A stretch of DNA of 64,000 nucleotides from Euzebyella saccharophila (GTDB lineage: Bacteria; Bacteroidota; Bacteroidia; Flavobacteriales; Flavobacteriaceae), in contig NZ_JACYFJ010000008.1 in assembly GCF_014855495.1 (NCBI RefSeq), positions 1 through 64,000 of the forward strand, given 5' to 3'. This document shows, piece after piece, positions 36,310 to 45,846 of this stretch; the first letter of the stretch is position 1; each line of letters opens with the position of its first letter. Both the position numbers and the translations under genes were made by a program. Below the pieces are notes generated by a model. It saw only the letters and a program-made list of their open reading frames with translations. It was not told the DNA's origin and ran no database searches.

Positions 36310-37368
36310 TTAAACCCTATTTAGTTTAATAGGGTAGGTTTTACCAGAGTTCCATTGAGGTACATAGAGGTTGCCATCGTTATCTACCAGCACATCATGA
36401 GGGTTTTTAAAGGTTTTTCCATCGTAGGTAGGCTCTGCAAGAATTCCTGAACTATAATCGGGGACACTCCCTCCGGGTAGCGAAACGATTTTGTTGTTCG
36501 AATCGAGAACGGCAATCATACCGTCATATGTATCCCAAGTTTTAGTGACGATTACCGCGAAATAGATGTTTTCTCCGTGAATGACCGGCCTACATATTGA
36601 GCATCCTGGTAGTTTGATGGTCTCCAAATGTTTGCCATCTAGTGTAAATCTTTTGAATTCTTGACTGGCACGAGAGGTAATCAACAGCGTTGGATTAGAG
36701 GCATCACGCGTGTCTAGGGTGATACCATGGCAGCAATTAAATTTGTCTTCTCCACTGCCTTTGCCGCCAAAATGGTTCAAATAATTTCCATCGGCATCGT
36801 AGTGAATAATATAATTTTCGCCATACCCGTCAGCAATATAAAATTCCCCATTCGGCAAAATAGTGGTTTCGGTGGGTTTGAATTGATCGTCAGAAGTGTA
36901 ACCTTCTACTTCTTTAGGGCGGTCTAAAGTCATAATGGTCTTGCCGTCAATACTGGTTTTGGTCACCCGATGTGTGTCGGGGTCGGTAATGAACAAAAAT
37001 TGGTCACTGTTTTCTCCCATAATCGATAAGCCGTGGGCACCTGGAAAGGTAGTTCCCCATGATTCCAAAACTTTACCTGATTTGTCATAAACAAGCACGT
37101 TGTTGTTATTGGCTCCTGTGGTAGTCATTAAAATTCTACCTTTACTGTCCATGACCATTTCATGGCAATCGTTCACAGGAATTTTGGTGGGGTCTTGAAT
37201 ACCCCATTCTTGGTCTACCCTATATTGAAAATCTCCATGACCGACCAGAGCACCTTTTTTCTTTTTATGAATGATACCAAAAGTATAGGAGGGAGCTATT
37301 AGGCTAGCACCGGAAACAATACCAGTAGCTTTTATAAAATTTCTTCTTGAGTTTTTAGCGGATTTCAT
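36310..37368 (-). CDS. Tat-exported NHL-repeat protein
   Basis: A 352-residue protein with a clear twin-arginine signal (SRRNFIK at 7-13, hydrophobic stretch ending near SYTFG). The rest is a beta-propeller of NHL-type repeats (HGLSIMGENSDQFLFITDPDTHRV, GEFYIADGYGENYIIHYDADG, NPHDVLVDNDGNLYVPQW). Relatives accompany DUF1501 and PSCyt1 proteins in Planctomycetes and some Bacteroidota; their biochemical role is unknown. It starts 17 bases after the DUF1501 gene and belongs to the same leftward operon. Confidence 0.85.
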   Translation of the reverse strand: MKSAKNSRRNFIKATGIVSGASLIAPSYTFGIIHKKKKGALVGHGDFQYRVDQEWGIQDPTKIPVNDCHEMVMDSKGRILMTTTGANNNNVLVYDKSGKVLESWGTTFPGAHGLSIMGENSDQFLFITDPDTHRVTKTSIDGKTIMTLDRPKEVEGYTSDDQFKPTETTILPNGEFYIADGYGENYIIHYDADGNYLNHFGGKGSGEDKFNCCHGITLDTRDASNPTLLITSRASQEFKRFTLDGKHLETIKLPGCSICRPVIHGENIYFAVIVTKTWDTYDGMIAVLDSNNKIVSLPGGSVPDYSSGILAEPTYDGKTFKNPHDVLVDNDGNLYVPQWNSGKTYPIKLNRV

Positions 37369-37385
37369 TTTTATTATAGTTTGGA

Positions 37386-38846
37386 TTAAGCTAATATTTC
37401 TTTTACGACATGGCCGTGTACATCTGTGAGTCTAAATCTACGACCTTGAAATTTAAAGGTTAATTTTTTATGATCAATGCCCAATAAATGCATAAGGGTG
37501 GCCTGAAAGTCATGAACATGCACTGGGCGTTCGGTTACGTTGTAGCCAAAATCATCTGTAGCGCCAAGAGTGAAGCCTTTTTTGATTCCGGCCCCGGCCA
37601 TAAAAATAGTAAAACACTTGGGGTGGTGGTCACGACCAAAATTATCTGGTGTAAGCTTGCCTTGCGAGTAGTTGGTTCTGCCAAACTCTCCTCCCCAAAT
37701 AACAAGGGTGTCCTCTAACATTCCCCGTTGTTTTAAATCTTTGATCAAGGCAACGGTAGCCTGGTCGGTATCTTTACACTGCACTTTGATGGCATTGGGC
37801 AGGTTACCATGTTGGTCCCAGCCTTGATGATAAAGCTGAATAAATTTTACATCCCTTTCGGCCAAACGGCGAGCTAAAATACAGTTGGCGGCAAAAGTGC
37901 CGGGCTTTCTGCTGTCTTCACCGTACATGTCATAAATATAATCGGGCTCGTCTTTGGTATCCATTATTTCCGGAACCGACGTTTGCATTCTAAAGGCCAT
38001 TTCATACTGGGACATTCTGGCCAAAATTTCGGGGTCTCCAATATCTTGGTGATTCATTTGTTCCAACTTTTGCAGCTGGTCAAGTTGTTCGCGTCTGCTT
38101 TTTTCGGTGATACCGGGGGGATTATTTAAATAGAGTACTGGAGCTTTACCTGCCCTAAACTGCACTCCTTGGTGTTGGGAAGGCAAAAAACCGTTACCCC
38201 ATAAACGGGAATAAAGGGGTTGACCGTATTTATCTTTTGTGACCAATACTACAAACTCCGGAAGGTTTTTATTGTCGGTGCCTAGACCGTAACTCACCCA
38301 CGATCCAATAGAAGGCCTACCCGGAAGCTGTGATCCTGTTTGTAAAAATGTAATGGCCGGATCATGGTTGATAGCTTCGGTATACATTGATTTTATAAAA
38401 CAGAGCTCATCTACGATTTTGGAGGTGTGCGGCATCAAATCACTCATCCAAGCACCGCTGTCGCCGTGTTGTTTAAAGTTGAAAATGGTGCCTGCCAATG
38501 GCAATGTAGCTTGGCCGGATGACATCCCTGTAAGTCGTTGTTCCCCTTGTATACTTTTTGGTAAATCTTGCCCTTGCATTTTGTTCAAAAGGGGTTTGTA
38601 ATCAAACAGGTCTAGTTGAGAAGGCGCTCCGCTTTGAAAAAGATAGATCACCCGTTTCACTTTAGGCGGAAAATGCGGAGTGCCTTGGGCTCCGCCTTTC
38701 AGCGACGGGGAAGTGAACGATGTTTGGTTACCGAACAAATTCATAGGGTCGAGCATCGATGCCAATGAAAGTGCTCCCATACCCAAACTTGTTTTGGTGA
38801 GAAAGTCTCTTCTCGAGTAATTTTTATTTTCGTGGTGTGTACACAT
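37386..38846 (-). CDS. Tat-exported DUF1501 protein
   Basis: A 486-residue secreted protein with Tat signal SRRDFLTK (11-18). DUF1501 is a sulfatase/phosphatase-like (alkaline phosphatase fold) family that in Planctomycetes almost always lies beside a PSCyt1-DUF1549-DUF1553 gene, as here. Recognisable blocks are VIYLFQSGAPSQLDLFDYKP, MSDLMPHTSKIVDELCFIKSM, WDQHGNLP and VIWGGEFGR. No sulfatase cysteine/serine signature is present. The function is unproven. The reading frame is intact although the genes at both ends of the cassette are shifted. Confidence 0.9.
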   Translation of the reverse strand: MCTHHENKNYSRRDFLTKTSLGMGALSLASMLDPMNLFGNQTSFTSPSLKGGAQGTPHFPPKVKRVIYLFQSGAPSQLDLFDYKPLLNKMQGQDLPKSIQGEQRLTGMSSGQATLPLAGTIFNFKQHGDSGAWMSDLMPHTSKIVDELCFIKSMYTEAINHDPAITFLQTGSQLPGRPSIGSWVSYGLGTDNKNLPEFVVLVTKDKYGQPLYSRLWGNGFLPSQHQGVQFRAGKAPVLYLNNPPGITEKSRREQLDQLQKLEQMNHQDIGDPEILARMSQYEMAFRMQTSVPEIMDTKDEPDYIYDMYGEDSRKPGTFAANCILARRLAERDVKFIQLYHQGWDQHGNLPNAIKVQCKDTDQATVALIKDLKQRGMLEDTLVIWGGEFGRTNYSQGKLTPDNFGRDHHPKCFTIFMAGAGIKKGFTLGATDDFGYNVTERPVHVHDFQATLMHLLGIDHKKLTFKFQGRRFRLTDVHGHVVKEILA

Positions 38847-38877
38847 TTTTGGGTTAGTTTTTAATCTGGTTTGGTAA

Positions 38878-41800
38878 TCATCGCTTCATATACGCTTCGT
38901 CATGATTTAGCATGGTATTGGCCACCATGGTAAGAGCCGCAACCTGCGTCTGGTCATAGGATTTAGCAATTTCTTTTTGGCCCACGGATAGTAGCTCTTT
39001 TGCTTCTTGGGGATTTTCATTAAACCTTTCCGCTTGACTCTCAAAGAGCTCTTTGAAAATTTTACTTTCCTCGGTTTTTGGTTTTCTACTTACCGCCAGC
39101 CTGAAGCCATAAGCGATTTGATCCTCAATATTCTTTCCTCCTTCTGAAATCATACGGGTAGCCAAAACTTTGGAGGCTTCCACAAATTGGGGGTCGTTCA
39201 TGAGTACCAAAGCCTGTAAAGGGGTATTGGTATTTTCCCGTTTAACCGTGCAGACTTCCCTGGAAGGTGCGTCAAATGCGGTCATTGCCGGATGCGGAGA
39301 GGTTCGCCTTACAAAAGTGTATAGGCCTCTTCGGTAAATACTGTCGCCTCCTGATTCCTTATAATGCAATAGTTTGTGCGAGAAACTGTTTTTTTCTATC
39401 CATAGTCCCTTGGGCTGGTAGGGCTGTACACTTTTGCCATCTACAGTTTTGGAAAGCAGGCCACTTGCTGCTAAGGCATTGTCACGAATCAGTTCGGCCG
39501 GTAGCCGGTAACTATTGGTCCGGGCAAGATAAATGTTGGTAGGGTCTTTTTCACGCATTTCCGGAGTGGTAATTGAGCTTTGGCGATAGGTGTGGGACAT
39601 AACTATTTTTTTTAATAGTTTTTTTACGTCCCACCCGTTTTCAACAAAGTATACCGCGAGCCAATCGAGTAATTTCGGGTGTGTAGGAAGAGACCCTTGA
39701 ACCCCAAAGTCATGGGGCGTGGTCACCAAACCTTTTCCAAAAAGCATTTGCCAATACCGATTGACCGTGACCCTGGCAGTTAGGGGATTTTCATCTGAAA
39801 ATAACCATTGGGCCAATCCTAACCTGTTTTTAGGCAAGTCTTCAGGAAAATCAGGTAGCACTTCGGGTGTACTGGCCTCTACTTCATACATGGGTTGGTC
39901 ATATTCTCCACGAGAATAAGCGTAGGCTTTTCTTTTTTCGGGCATATCTTCCATGACCATTACTTCCATAACAGGCTTCATTTGTTTTATCCATTGGTTA
40001 CGGAGTTCTTTCAGTTCTTTTTCGAAACCTTGTATCTTGGGGTCAAGAGAGGCCCAATAGTCACTAGAAGTATCTGGAGAGGCTCCCGTTTCTTCTGAAT
40101 CATTGGCAAAGCTTTGAATTTCTTCGGGGGTTAGGGTTCTTGCATACAGCCAGATATCATCCAGAGCACCTTTAAAAATACCATATTCGCCCGTAAATGC
40201 TCGGTAACTTTTGGCGACTTTTACAGGTCTTCTTTCAATGCCATGAATAGCGGACTGAAGGGTTTTTATGGATTTGGTTAGCCGGTCGTAGGCAATTTCA
40301 CTATTGGCTTTTTTTCCGTCTAGAAAAATCTGCAAACCGGATGCTTTTCCTGAGCCGTCATAGGTGAAGGCAGCGTGTCTCCACTCATTTTTTCGTATAG
40401 AATCCTTAGAGCGTAAATGAATGTAATTGTGCGGTAACGAATGGATCAAGCGAACATTTAGACGATTGAGGCTATCTAAGTAAAAATCCCAACCGCTCCA
40501 GAAATTGTTTTTCTGTCCCGAAGTACCCAATAATTGTTGTGTTTTGTCTTTTTCACGTTTGGTAGTGTTAACCCAAAGGGCTGCGGAGAATTTATCCATC
40601 CACTCAAAATTGGGGACTTCATCAAGGTTGAGTTCATCGTATTCACCAGTGAAAACAAAAGCCTTTCCCTTTTTTCCATCAATTAATTCAGGGGGTTTAG
40701 CCGCAGTGGCTGTTTTGTTTCCATCGGCAGATACGCCCTTTCCGGTTTTGTTGAGGTGGTCTAATGGATAATGACCTATCAAGCTCTTTTGCTTTGCGGA
40801 ACTGGGGAGTTGTTTGATGTATTTATCTAAATCATTTAGCTCTTTTTTTGTCAGTGCCAGTTCTTTTTCTTTTTGTTCGATAGATTTTTCAAGTTGTGTC
40901 AATACTTTTGATTCCTCTTCATTAGGAAGCGCTAAAATTGGTCCGTAGTTTCCATCATCTCCGGTCATACCCAATTCCTTTACATTATTGAAGAAGGCCG
41001 CCATTTGAAAATAGTCTTTTTGGGAGATGGGGTCGAACTTATGGTCATGGCAGCGAGCACAGGCTACTGTAAGACCCATTAGTGCGGTACCTACGGTTTC
41101 AGAACGGTCCCAAACGTAATTGAGCCGAAACTCTTCTTCAATAGCCCCACCTTCAGCTGTCATTGGGTGATTTCTATTGAAGGCGGTGGCCAATTTATGC
41201 GCCGTGGTAGGATTGGGCATTAAATCTCCGGCCAGCTGCCACGTTATAAATTGGTCGTAAGGCATGTTTTTCTGAAAAGCATTTATGACCCAGTCTCTCC
41301 AAGGCCACATTGATCGCCAACCATCTGCATGCAGGCCATGGGAATCGGCATATCTTGAAACATCCATCCAGTCTAATGCTAGTTTTTCCGCATTGGAGTC
41401 CCTAGTGAGCAACTCATCAACTACCTTTTCGTATGCGCCGGAACTTGAATCGTTCAGAAAATTGTCAAGTTCCTCAATGGTAGGGGGAGGCTCGTTAAAT
41501 CCATAGTTACCCGCCTAAGCAATCTTTCCTTGCCGGTTTCTGGTGAGGGTTCAAACCCTCTTTGAATTAATTGGTCTTGAACAAAATAATCAATCTCGTT
41601 TTTAACCAAATCAACATTGTTCAATTTCGGTGGAGTAGGTTTTTCGGGTTTGGCAAAGGCCCAATGAGGTTTCCATTCGGCACCTTGTTCAATCCATTTG
41701 ACAATCATGGCTTTTTCCCTTGCCGAAAGAGAGAGGTTGGACTCGGGTGGCGGCATTAGCGTTTCGGGGTCGTCACTTAGAATTCTAGCAACACTTTCAC

Positions 41801-42077
41801 TTTTGGTTGGTTTTCCAGCTACAAACGCGCGGTTGCCGCTACTTAAGGATCCAAAGGCATTTTCTTCGACATCTAACCTTAAATCGGCATGTCTTGTTCC
41901 AGGATCGGGCCCATGACATGAAAAACACCTATCGGAGAGAATAGGTTTGATGTGAAAATTGAAATCTATATCCTCTGGCAAATCGTTGTAAGCTACTTCA
42001 ACTTCTTCAGGCATTTCAAAGGTGCAGGAAGTTAGTGCTAACAACGAGCAGATAAATATGGTAAAATGTTTGAGCAT
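38878..42077 (-). pseudogene. PSCyt1-DUF1549-DUF1553 (PSD1) protein, frameshifted
   Basis: A large surface cytochrome-like protein in two frames. The first 200 residues hold a lipobox (LALTSC, C18), a haem site CFSCHGPDPG with RLD motif (PSCyt1), and the start of DUF1549 (ERLLRRVTMDLTSLP). There the frame is lost in a run of five G on the plus strand (41483-41487); one more base gives SLPPTIEELDNF and leads into LALDWMDVSRYADSHG. The long second part contains DUF1549, a concanavalin-like LamG domain (about 210-400 of that part) and DUF1553 (VNRYWQMLFGKGLVTTPHDFG, ALVLMNDPQFVEASK). Repaired length is 1066 residues. It is the first gene of the leftward cassette. Mutation or sequencing error remain open. 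Confidence 0.87.
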
Positions 42078-42246
42078 GGTTTGGTATAAAGGGTTTTTAA
42101 AAATACCTTTTTTTGCCCAATCTTTTCGAGTCTACAACAGATAAGACCATTTGTTATAGAATTATAGCTGTGGAAACATCTTGGAAAGAGGGTTTCAGTG
42201 AAAGAGCCCCTCTTTATTTTTCATTTTTAGAATCGGAAATTAATTT

Positions 42247-42254
42247 TACCTTTG
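42247..42254 (+). promoter_or_regulatory. -7 box (TACCTTTG) of tRNA-Val(GAC)
   Basis: An exact TAnnTTTG match ending 11 bases before the tRNA, nearly the same spacing as at the other tRNA-Val. The -33 region is only T-rich. Confidence 0.65.
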
Positions 42255-42265
42255 CCCAGCTTTTT

Positions 42266-42340
42266 GGGTTATTAGCTCAGTTGGTTTAGAGCGCTGCCTT
42301 GACAGGGCAGAGGTCACTGGTTCGAATCCAGTATAACCCA
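42266..42340 (+). tRNA. tRNA-Val (anticodon GAC)
   Basis: Acceptor stem GGGTTAT/ATAACCC, D arm AGCTCAGTTGGTTTAGAGC, anticodon stem CTGCC/GGCAG around TTGACAG (anticodon GAC, valine), and TPsiC arm GGTTCGAATCC. CCA is not encoded. It shares the D-arm block with tRNA-Val(TAC) almost base for base. Confidence 0.96.
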
Positions 42341-42359
42341 CATTTTTTATTTCCTTAAA

Positions 42360-43637
42360 CTATAATAGGTCCAAAATTCTCTCCAGGGCCATTCCGCGAG
42401 AACCTTTTATGAGTATTAGGCAATTCTCCTCCAGTTTTAATGTAGTCCAGTTTTCTGAAAGTGAATCGAAAGTTTTAAATTGATGAATAGTGGTATTTGT
42501 GGCCGCAAAATTTTCACCTACCAAAAATGACTGTTGATAATTCATTTCTTTGACCAAATCCGCAATTTCTTGGTGCTCTTTTTTGGCTGATTCACCTAAC
42601 TCGAACATATCACCTAAAAAAACTATTTTGGTATTCCCTTCCATTTGTTGAAAGTTTTCCAGTGCAGCTTTCATACTAGTAGGGTTCGCATTGTAGGCAT
42701 CAAGTATAATTTGATGACTTCCTTTTTCAAGAATTTGTGAGCGGTTATTATTTGGGGTGTATTCCTCTAGTGCTTCTTTGATTTTCTCTAGGGGAACATT
42801 GAAATATTTGCCAATAAGGGCGGCTGCCGCACAATTAGTAAAATTGTAACTACCTATTAAATTGGTGTGGATTTTAAGATTTTCAAGTTGCAGTTGAACA
42901 AAAGGCGTGGCACCTAAGAAATCGATAATGTAGTAATCCTTATTTTGTGTACTAAACCCATATTTTTTTATATATGAACCTAACTTGTTAAGTTGGATGG
43001 GGTCATCAGCATTTAAAAAAACAGCTTTCTTGTTTTCCGTTAAATAATGATAGAGCTCACTTTTACCTTTGATAATACCTTCTACGCCGCCAAAACCCTC
43101 TAAGTGTGCCTTTCCAAAATTGGTGATGTATCCAAAATCTGGTTGGGCTATGGAACAGAGAAATTCAATTTCTTTTTGATGATTGGCTCCCATTTCTATA
43201 ATGGCCATTTCGGTATCGGCCTTTATGGATAATAGCGTTAATGGTACACCAATGTGGTTGTTAAGATTGCCTTTGGTGGCAATAGTTTTGTATTTTTTAG
43301 AAATGACGGAATGTATCAATTCCTTGGTGGTGGTTTTTCCATTGCTTCCCGTGAGACCAATAATTTGTGCCTTGGATTGTTTTCTATGGAATTGGGCAAG
43401 TTCCTGTAGTGTGTTTAATACATCATCTACAAGAATGTATTGATTGGATTTGGCAAATTCCTGTTCATCAACAATAGCCAGACGGGCTCCTTTTTCCAAA
43501 GCTTCAGATGCGTATTTATTGCCATTGAAATTGTCTCCTTTAAGGGCGAAAAAAATACATCCTTTCGTAATCTTTCTCGTGTCTGTGCAGACTATAGGGT
43601 TTGCTAAATAATGCTTGTGAATTTGCTGTATTTCCAT
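42360..43637 (-). CDS. murF: UDP-MurNAc-tripeptide:D-Ala-D-Ala ligase
   Basis: A 425-residue cytoplasmic Mur ligase that adds D-Ala-D-Ala to the peptidoglycan precursor. The P-loop is GLTGSNGKTTTKEL, followed by KGNLNNHIGVPLTLL, EMGANHQKEI and NPTSMKAAL. I start at MEIQQIH, not the upstream ATG 33 bases earlier, because the family N-terminus aligns there and the extra residues overlap the gldJ terminator region. Single gene here rather than within a dcw cluster, which is usual for flavobacteria (murF beside gldJ). Confidence 0.95.
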   Translation of the reverse strand: MEIQQIHKHYLANPIVCTDTRKITKGCIFFALKGDNFNGNKYASEALEKGARLAIVDEQEFAKSNQYILVDDVLNTLQELAQFHRKQSKAQIIGLTGSNGKTTTKELIHSVISKKYKTIATKGNLNNHIGVPLTLLSIKADTEMAIIEMGANHQKEIEFLCSIAQPDFGYITNFGKAHLEGFGGVEGIIKGKSELYHYLTENKKAVFLNADDPIQLNKLGSYIKKYGFSTQNKDYYIIDFLGATPFVQLQLENLKIHTNLIGSYNFTNCAAAALIGKYFNVPLEKIKEALEEYTPNNNRSQILEKGSHQIILDAYNANPTSMKAALENFQQMEGNTKIVFLGDMFELGESAKKEHQEIADLVKEMNYQQSFLVGENFAATNTTIHQFKTFDSLSENWTTLKLEENCLILIKGSRGMALERILDLL

Positions 43638-43655
43638 GGAAGTAAATGTATAAAA

Positions 43656-43686
43656 AAAGTCCCGGAGCAAATTGTTCCGGGACTTT
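43656..43686 (-). terminator. Intrinsic terminator of gldJ
   Basis: AAAGTCCCGGA and TCCGGGACTTT form an 11-bp stem with a nine-base loop; on the minus strand a T run follows. It separates gldJ from murF. Confidence 0.88.
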
Positions 43687-43707
43687 CATTTTTCTTGTAT
43701 ATTAGGC

Positions 43708-45372
43708 TTATCTCACCTTTTTTCCTCTAGGAGTTTTGTTCTTGGTTTTTGACTTAGAACCAACTCTAGACATGGCACATCTAAATCCGATATAATCCGT
43801 TGCCATGTATTGTGGCAAATATCTTCTTTGTGCGGGGTCTAACCAATAAGCTCTATCTCTCCAGGATCCACCTTTGTAAACTCTTACCTCGTCATTGATC
43901 AAAGTAGTTCTGTTGTTGGATTTGTCATATTGGCGAATTAGGTTACCTTCCTCATCCCTTTCCACTTTATGGGTAGGGGAGTTGTACATTTTGGTTTGGT
44001 CTTCCTCTTCTTCATCACTAAATCTGTCATAGAACCTTGAAGAGCCCGGGTCACCATCTCTGTATCCCCTGTTATCACTAGTTGAGAAATTGGTTCTCAA
44101 ATAAGTTTCTTCTTCTCCTACAGGCACCATTGCAATCTCGCCAGGAAGGTTTACCGCAACTACTTTTCCGTTAGGCAATGTGTCATATACAATAGAATCC
44201 CTAAGTACATTTACTTTTCCATCCTCTCCTATAGCGGTCTTCATATAAATGTTTCCTCTATAGTAGTTGAAGTCACTAATTTCATCATCAACAATAGGTC
44301 TATATACATCTGCAACCCATTCTGCAACATTACCGGCCATGTCATAAAGACCTAGGTCGTTTGGTTTATAGGACATAACTTGTGCAGTGATATCCGCACC
44401 GTCATCGGACCACCCAGCAATACCACCGTAATCTCCTTTTCCTTGCTTAAAGTTGGCCAATTGGTCACCGCGTCCTACACGTTGTCCATTTCTGGTGTAA
44501 TCACCATCCCATGGATATTTCTTTCTACCTCTGTAGTTATTGTATTCCCTATTGCCTTGGTTAGCCTGTGCAGCATATTCCCATTCTGTTTCAGTTGGCA
44601 AACGGTATTCTGGCATAATCACACCGCTACTTCTTTTTGCAAAACTGCTAACACTGTCCTTTTTCATCTTACCTTGTAAGGAATCTATCTGTCCATTATA
44701 AACGGATTCTGGTCTGTTTAGGTACGCCTCCGTGCTAAAAGTTCCGGCAACTTCACCAGTGGCGGCTTTATATTTGGCATCCTTTGCCAAATAACCTTCA
44801 CGCTCCAAATAAATTTCGTTCACACGGTCAGTTCTCCATTCGGCAAATTGTGTTGCCTGAATCCAGTTGACGCCTACAACAGGATATTCTGCGTAAGCAG
44901 GATGTCTTAAGTAGTTGTTGGTCATGGTTTCGTTAAACCCTAAACGATTACGCCAAACTAAGGTATCTGGTAAAGCACCTTTGTAAATATTGGCATATTG
45001 AGGATTTTCCGGAGGGTAGACACTTTTAAGGTAGTCCAAGTATTCCAAATACATTACGTTGGTGACTTCCGTCTCGTCCATGTAAAAGGATTGAACATGC
45101 TGTGCAGTTGGGGTATTGTTCCAATCGTGCATTACATCATCCTGTACCTTACCTTTTGTGAAAGTTCCGCCTTCAATAAATACAAGACCGGGAGCGGTTT
45201 CTTGCTCCTTAAAATCCGTATTGTATTGGAAACCACCTTCGTTGGCGTTTATTTTCCATCCTGTGGCTCTCGACACGTTTTTGGAAGATCCGGAATTTTT
45301 ACAGCTGGTGACCGTAAAACCTCCTGCAACCACTGCACAAGAAAGTACAACTTTGATAAACTGTTTCTTCAT
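43708..45372 (-). CDS. gldJ: Gliding motility lipoprotein GldJ
   Basis: A 554-residue lipoprotein (lipobox VTSC, C24) with an FGE/SUMF1-like fold: GLVFIEGGTFTKG, MDETEVTNVMYLEYLDYL, YRLPTETEWEYAAQA, NVAEWVADVY and the closing GGSWRDRAYWLDP...IGFRCAMSR. GldJ is needed for gliding and for stability of the type IX secretion motor. Despite the fold, it is not expected to mature sulfatases. It ends with a strong hairpin and stands divergent from porV, the usual flavobacterial neighbourhood apart from the missing porU. Confidence 0.93.
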   Translation of the reverse strand: MKKQFIKVVLSCAVVAGGFTVTSCKNSGSSKNVSRATGWKINANEGGFQYNTDFKEQETAPGLVFIEGGTFTKGKVQDDVMHDWNNTPTAQHVQSFYMDETEVTNVMYLEYLDYLKSVYPPENPQYANIYKGALPDTLVWRNRLGFNETMTNNYLRHPAYAEYPVVGVNWIQATQFAEWRTDRVNEIYLEREGYLAKDAKYKAATGEVAGTFSTEAYLNRPESVYNGQIDSLQGKMKKDSVSSFAKRSSGVIMPEYRLPTETEWEYAAQANQGNREYNNYRGRKKYPWDGDYTRNGQRVGRGDQLANFKQGKGDYGGIAGWSDDGADITAQVMSYKPNDLGLYDMAGNVAEWVADVYRPIVDDEISDFNYYRGNIYMKTAIGEDGKVNVLRDSIVYDTLPNGKVVAVNLPGEIAMVPVGEEETYLRTNFSTSDNRGYRDGDPGSSRFYDRFSDEEEEDQTKMYNSPTHKVERDEEGNLIRQYDKSNNRTTLINDEVRVYKGGSWRDRAYWLDPAQRRYLPQYMATDYIGFRCAMSRVGSKSKTKNKTPRGKKVR

Positions 45373-45744
45373 AATTAGGACTTGAGTTCAAATGGTTCGC
45401 TTACGTAATGATATGAGGCGAAATTTGTATTTTGATTAATTATTAGTCTTAACTTTCGGCATATAAAACGGGGTTTTAACCATTATATTTTATAGCCAAA
45501 TAAAATATTTTAAATCTGTTTGGAAGCTTATTACCATTGTTAGTCAGGCTTCTCTAAAAAGCATAACGGAGCATTTTAAGATATAGTATAGGTATAATCA
45601 TTTCTTTATTTCTTAAATACTTTCTTTGTTGTGAAAATTGATTTTTATTAATGTGTGGGGTGCAAAGTTAGTGGTTCATCTAATTTATTTGCGTCTTGCC
45701 TATAATTTAAAATATTTTAGGGATGTCATATAAGATATGTCTTA
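45373..45744. other. Long noncoding region between gldJ and porV
   Basis: The gap between the two divergent genes is 474 bases in total and very AT-rich, with stops in all frames. A TAACTTTG box on the minus strand (45663-45670) could start gldJ with a long leader. I see no remnant of porU and no RNA gene I can name. Confidence 0.5.
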
Positions 45745-45779
45745 TTTGCCCGTTTACATGTACGACGTCTATATGTTTG
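45745..45779 (+). promoter_or_regulatory. Promoter of porV
   Basis: TTTG (45745-45748) and TATGTTTG (45772-45779) are separated by 23 bases, within the 17-23 range of flavobacterial promoters. It is about 68 bases before the start codon. Confidence 0.6.
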
Positions 45780-45846
45780 CGTTTAATAGCAATAGTTGGA
45801 TGTTGACTTATTCTAAAAATGACCGACTTTAATTTAGCCTAAAAAA

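Noticed and set aside
42266-42340. Reading this tRNA as tRNA-Asp
   Set aside because: The seven-base anticodon loop is TTGACAG, so the anticodon is GAC (valine); aspartate would need GTC.
43708-45372. GldJ as the formylglycine-generating enzyme for the two sulfatases
   Set aside because: It shares the fold, but lipoprotein signal, length, insertions and place beside porV identify it as GldJ; the true maturase is not in the window.
45373-45744. Degraded porU remnant between gldJ and porV
   Set aside because: No frame longer than a few codons with sortase-like motifs could be seen; the DNA is AT-rich noncoding sequence.
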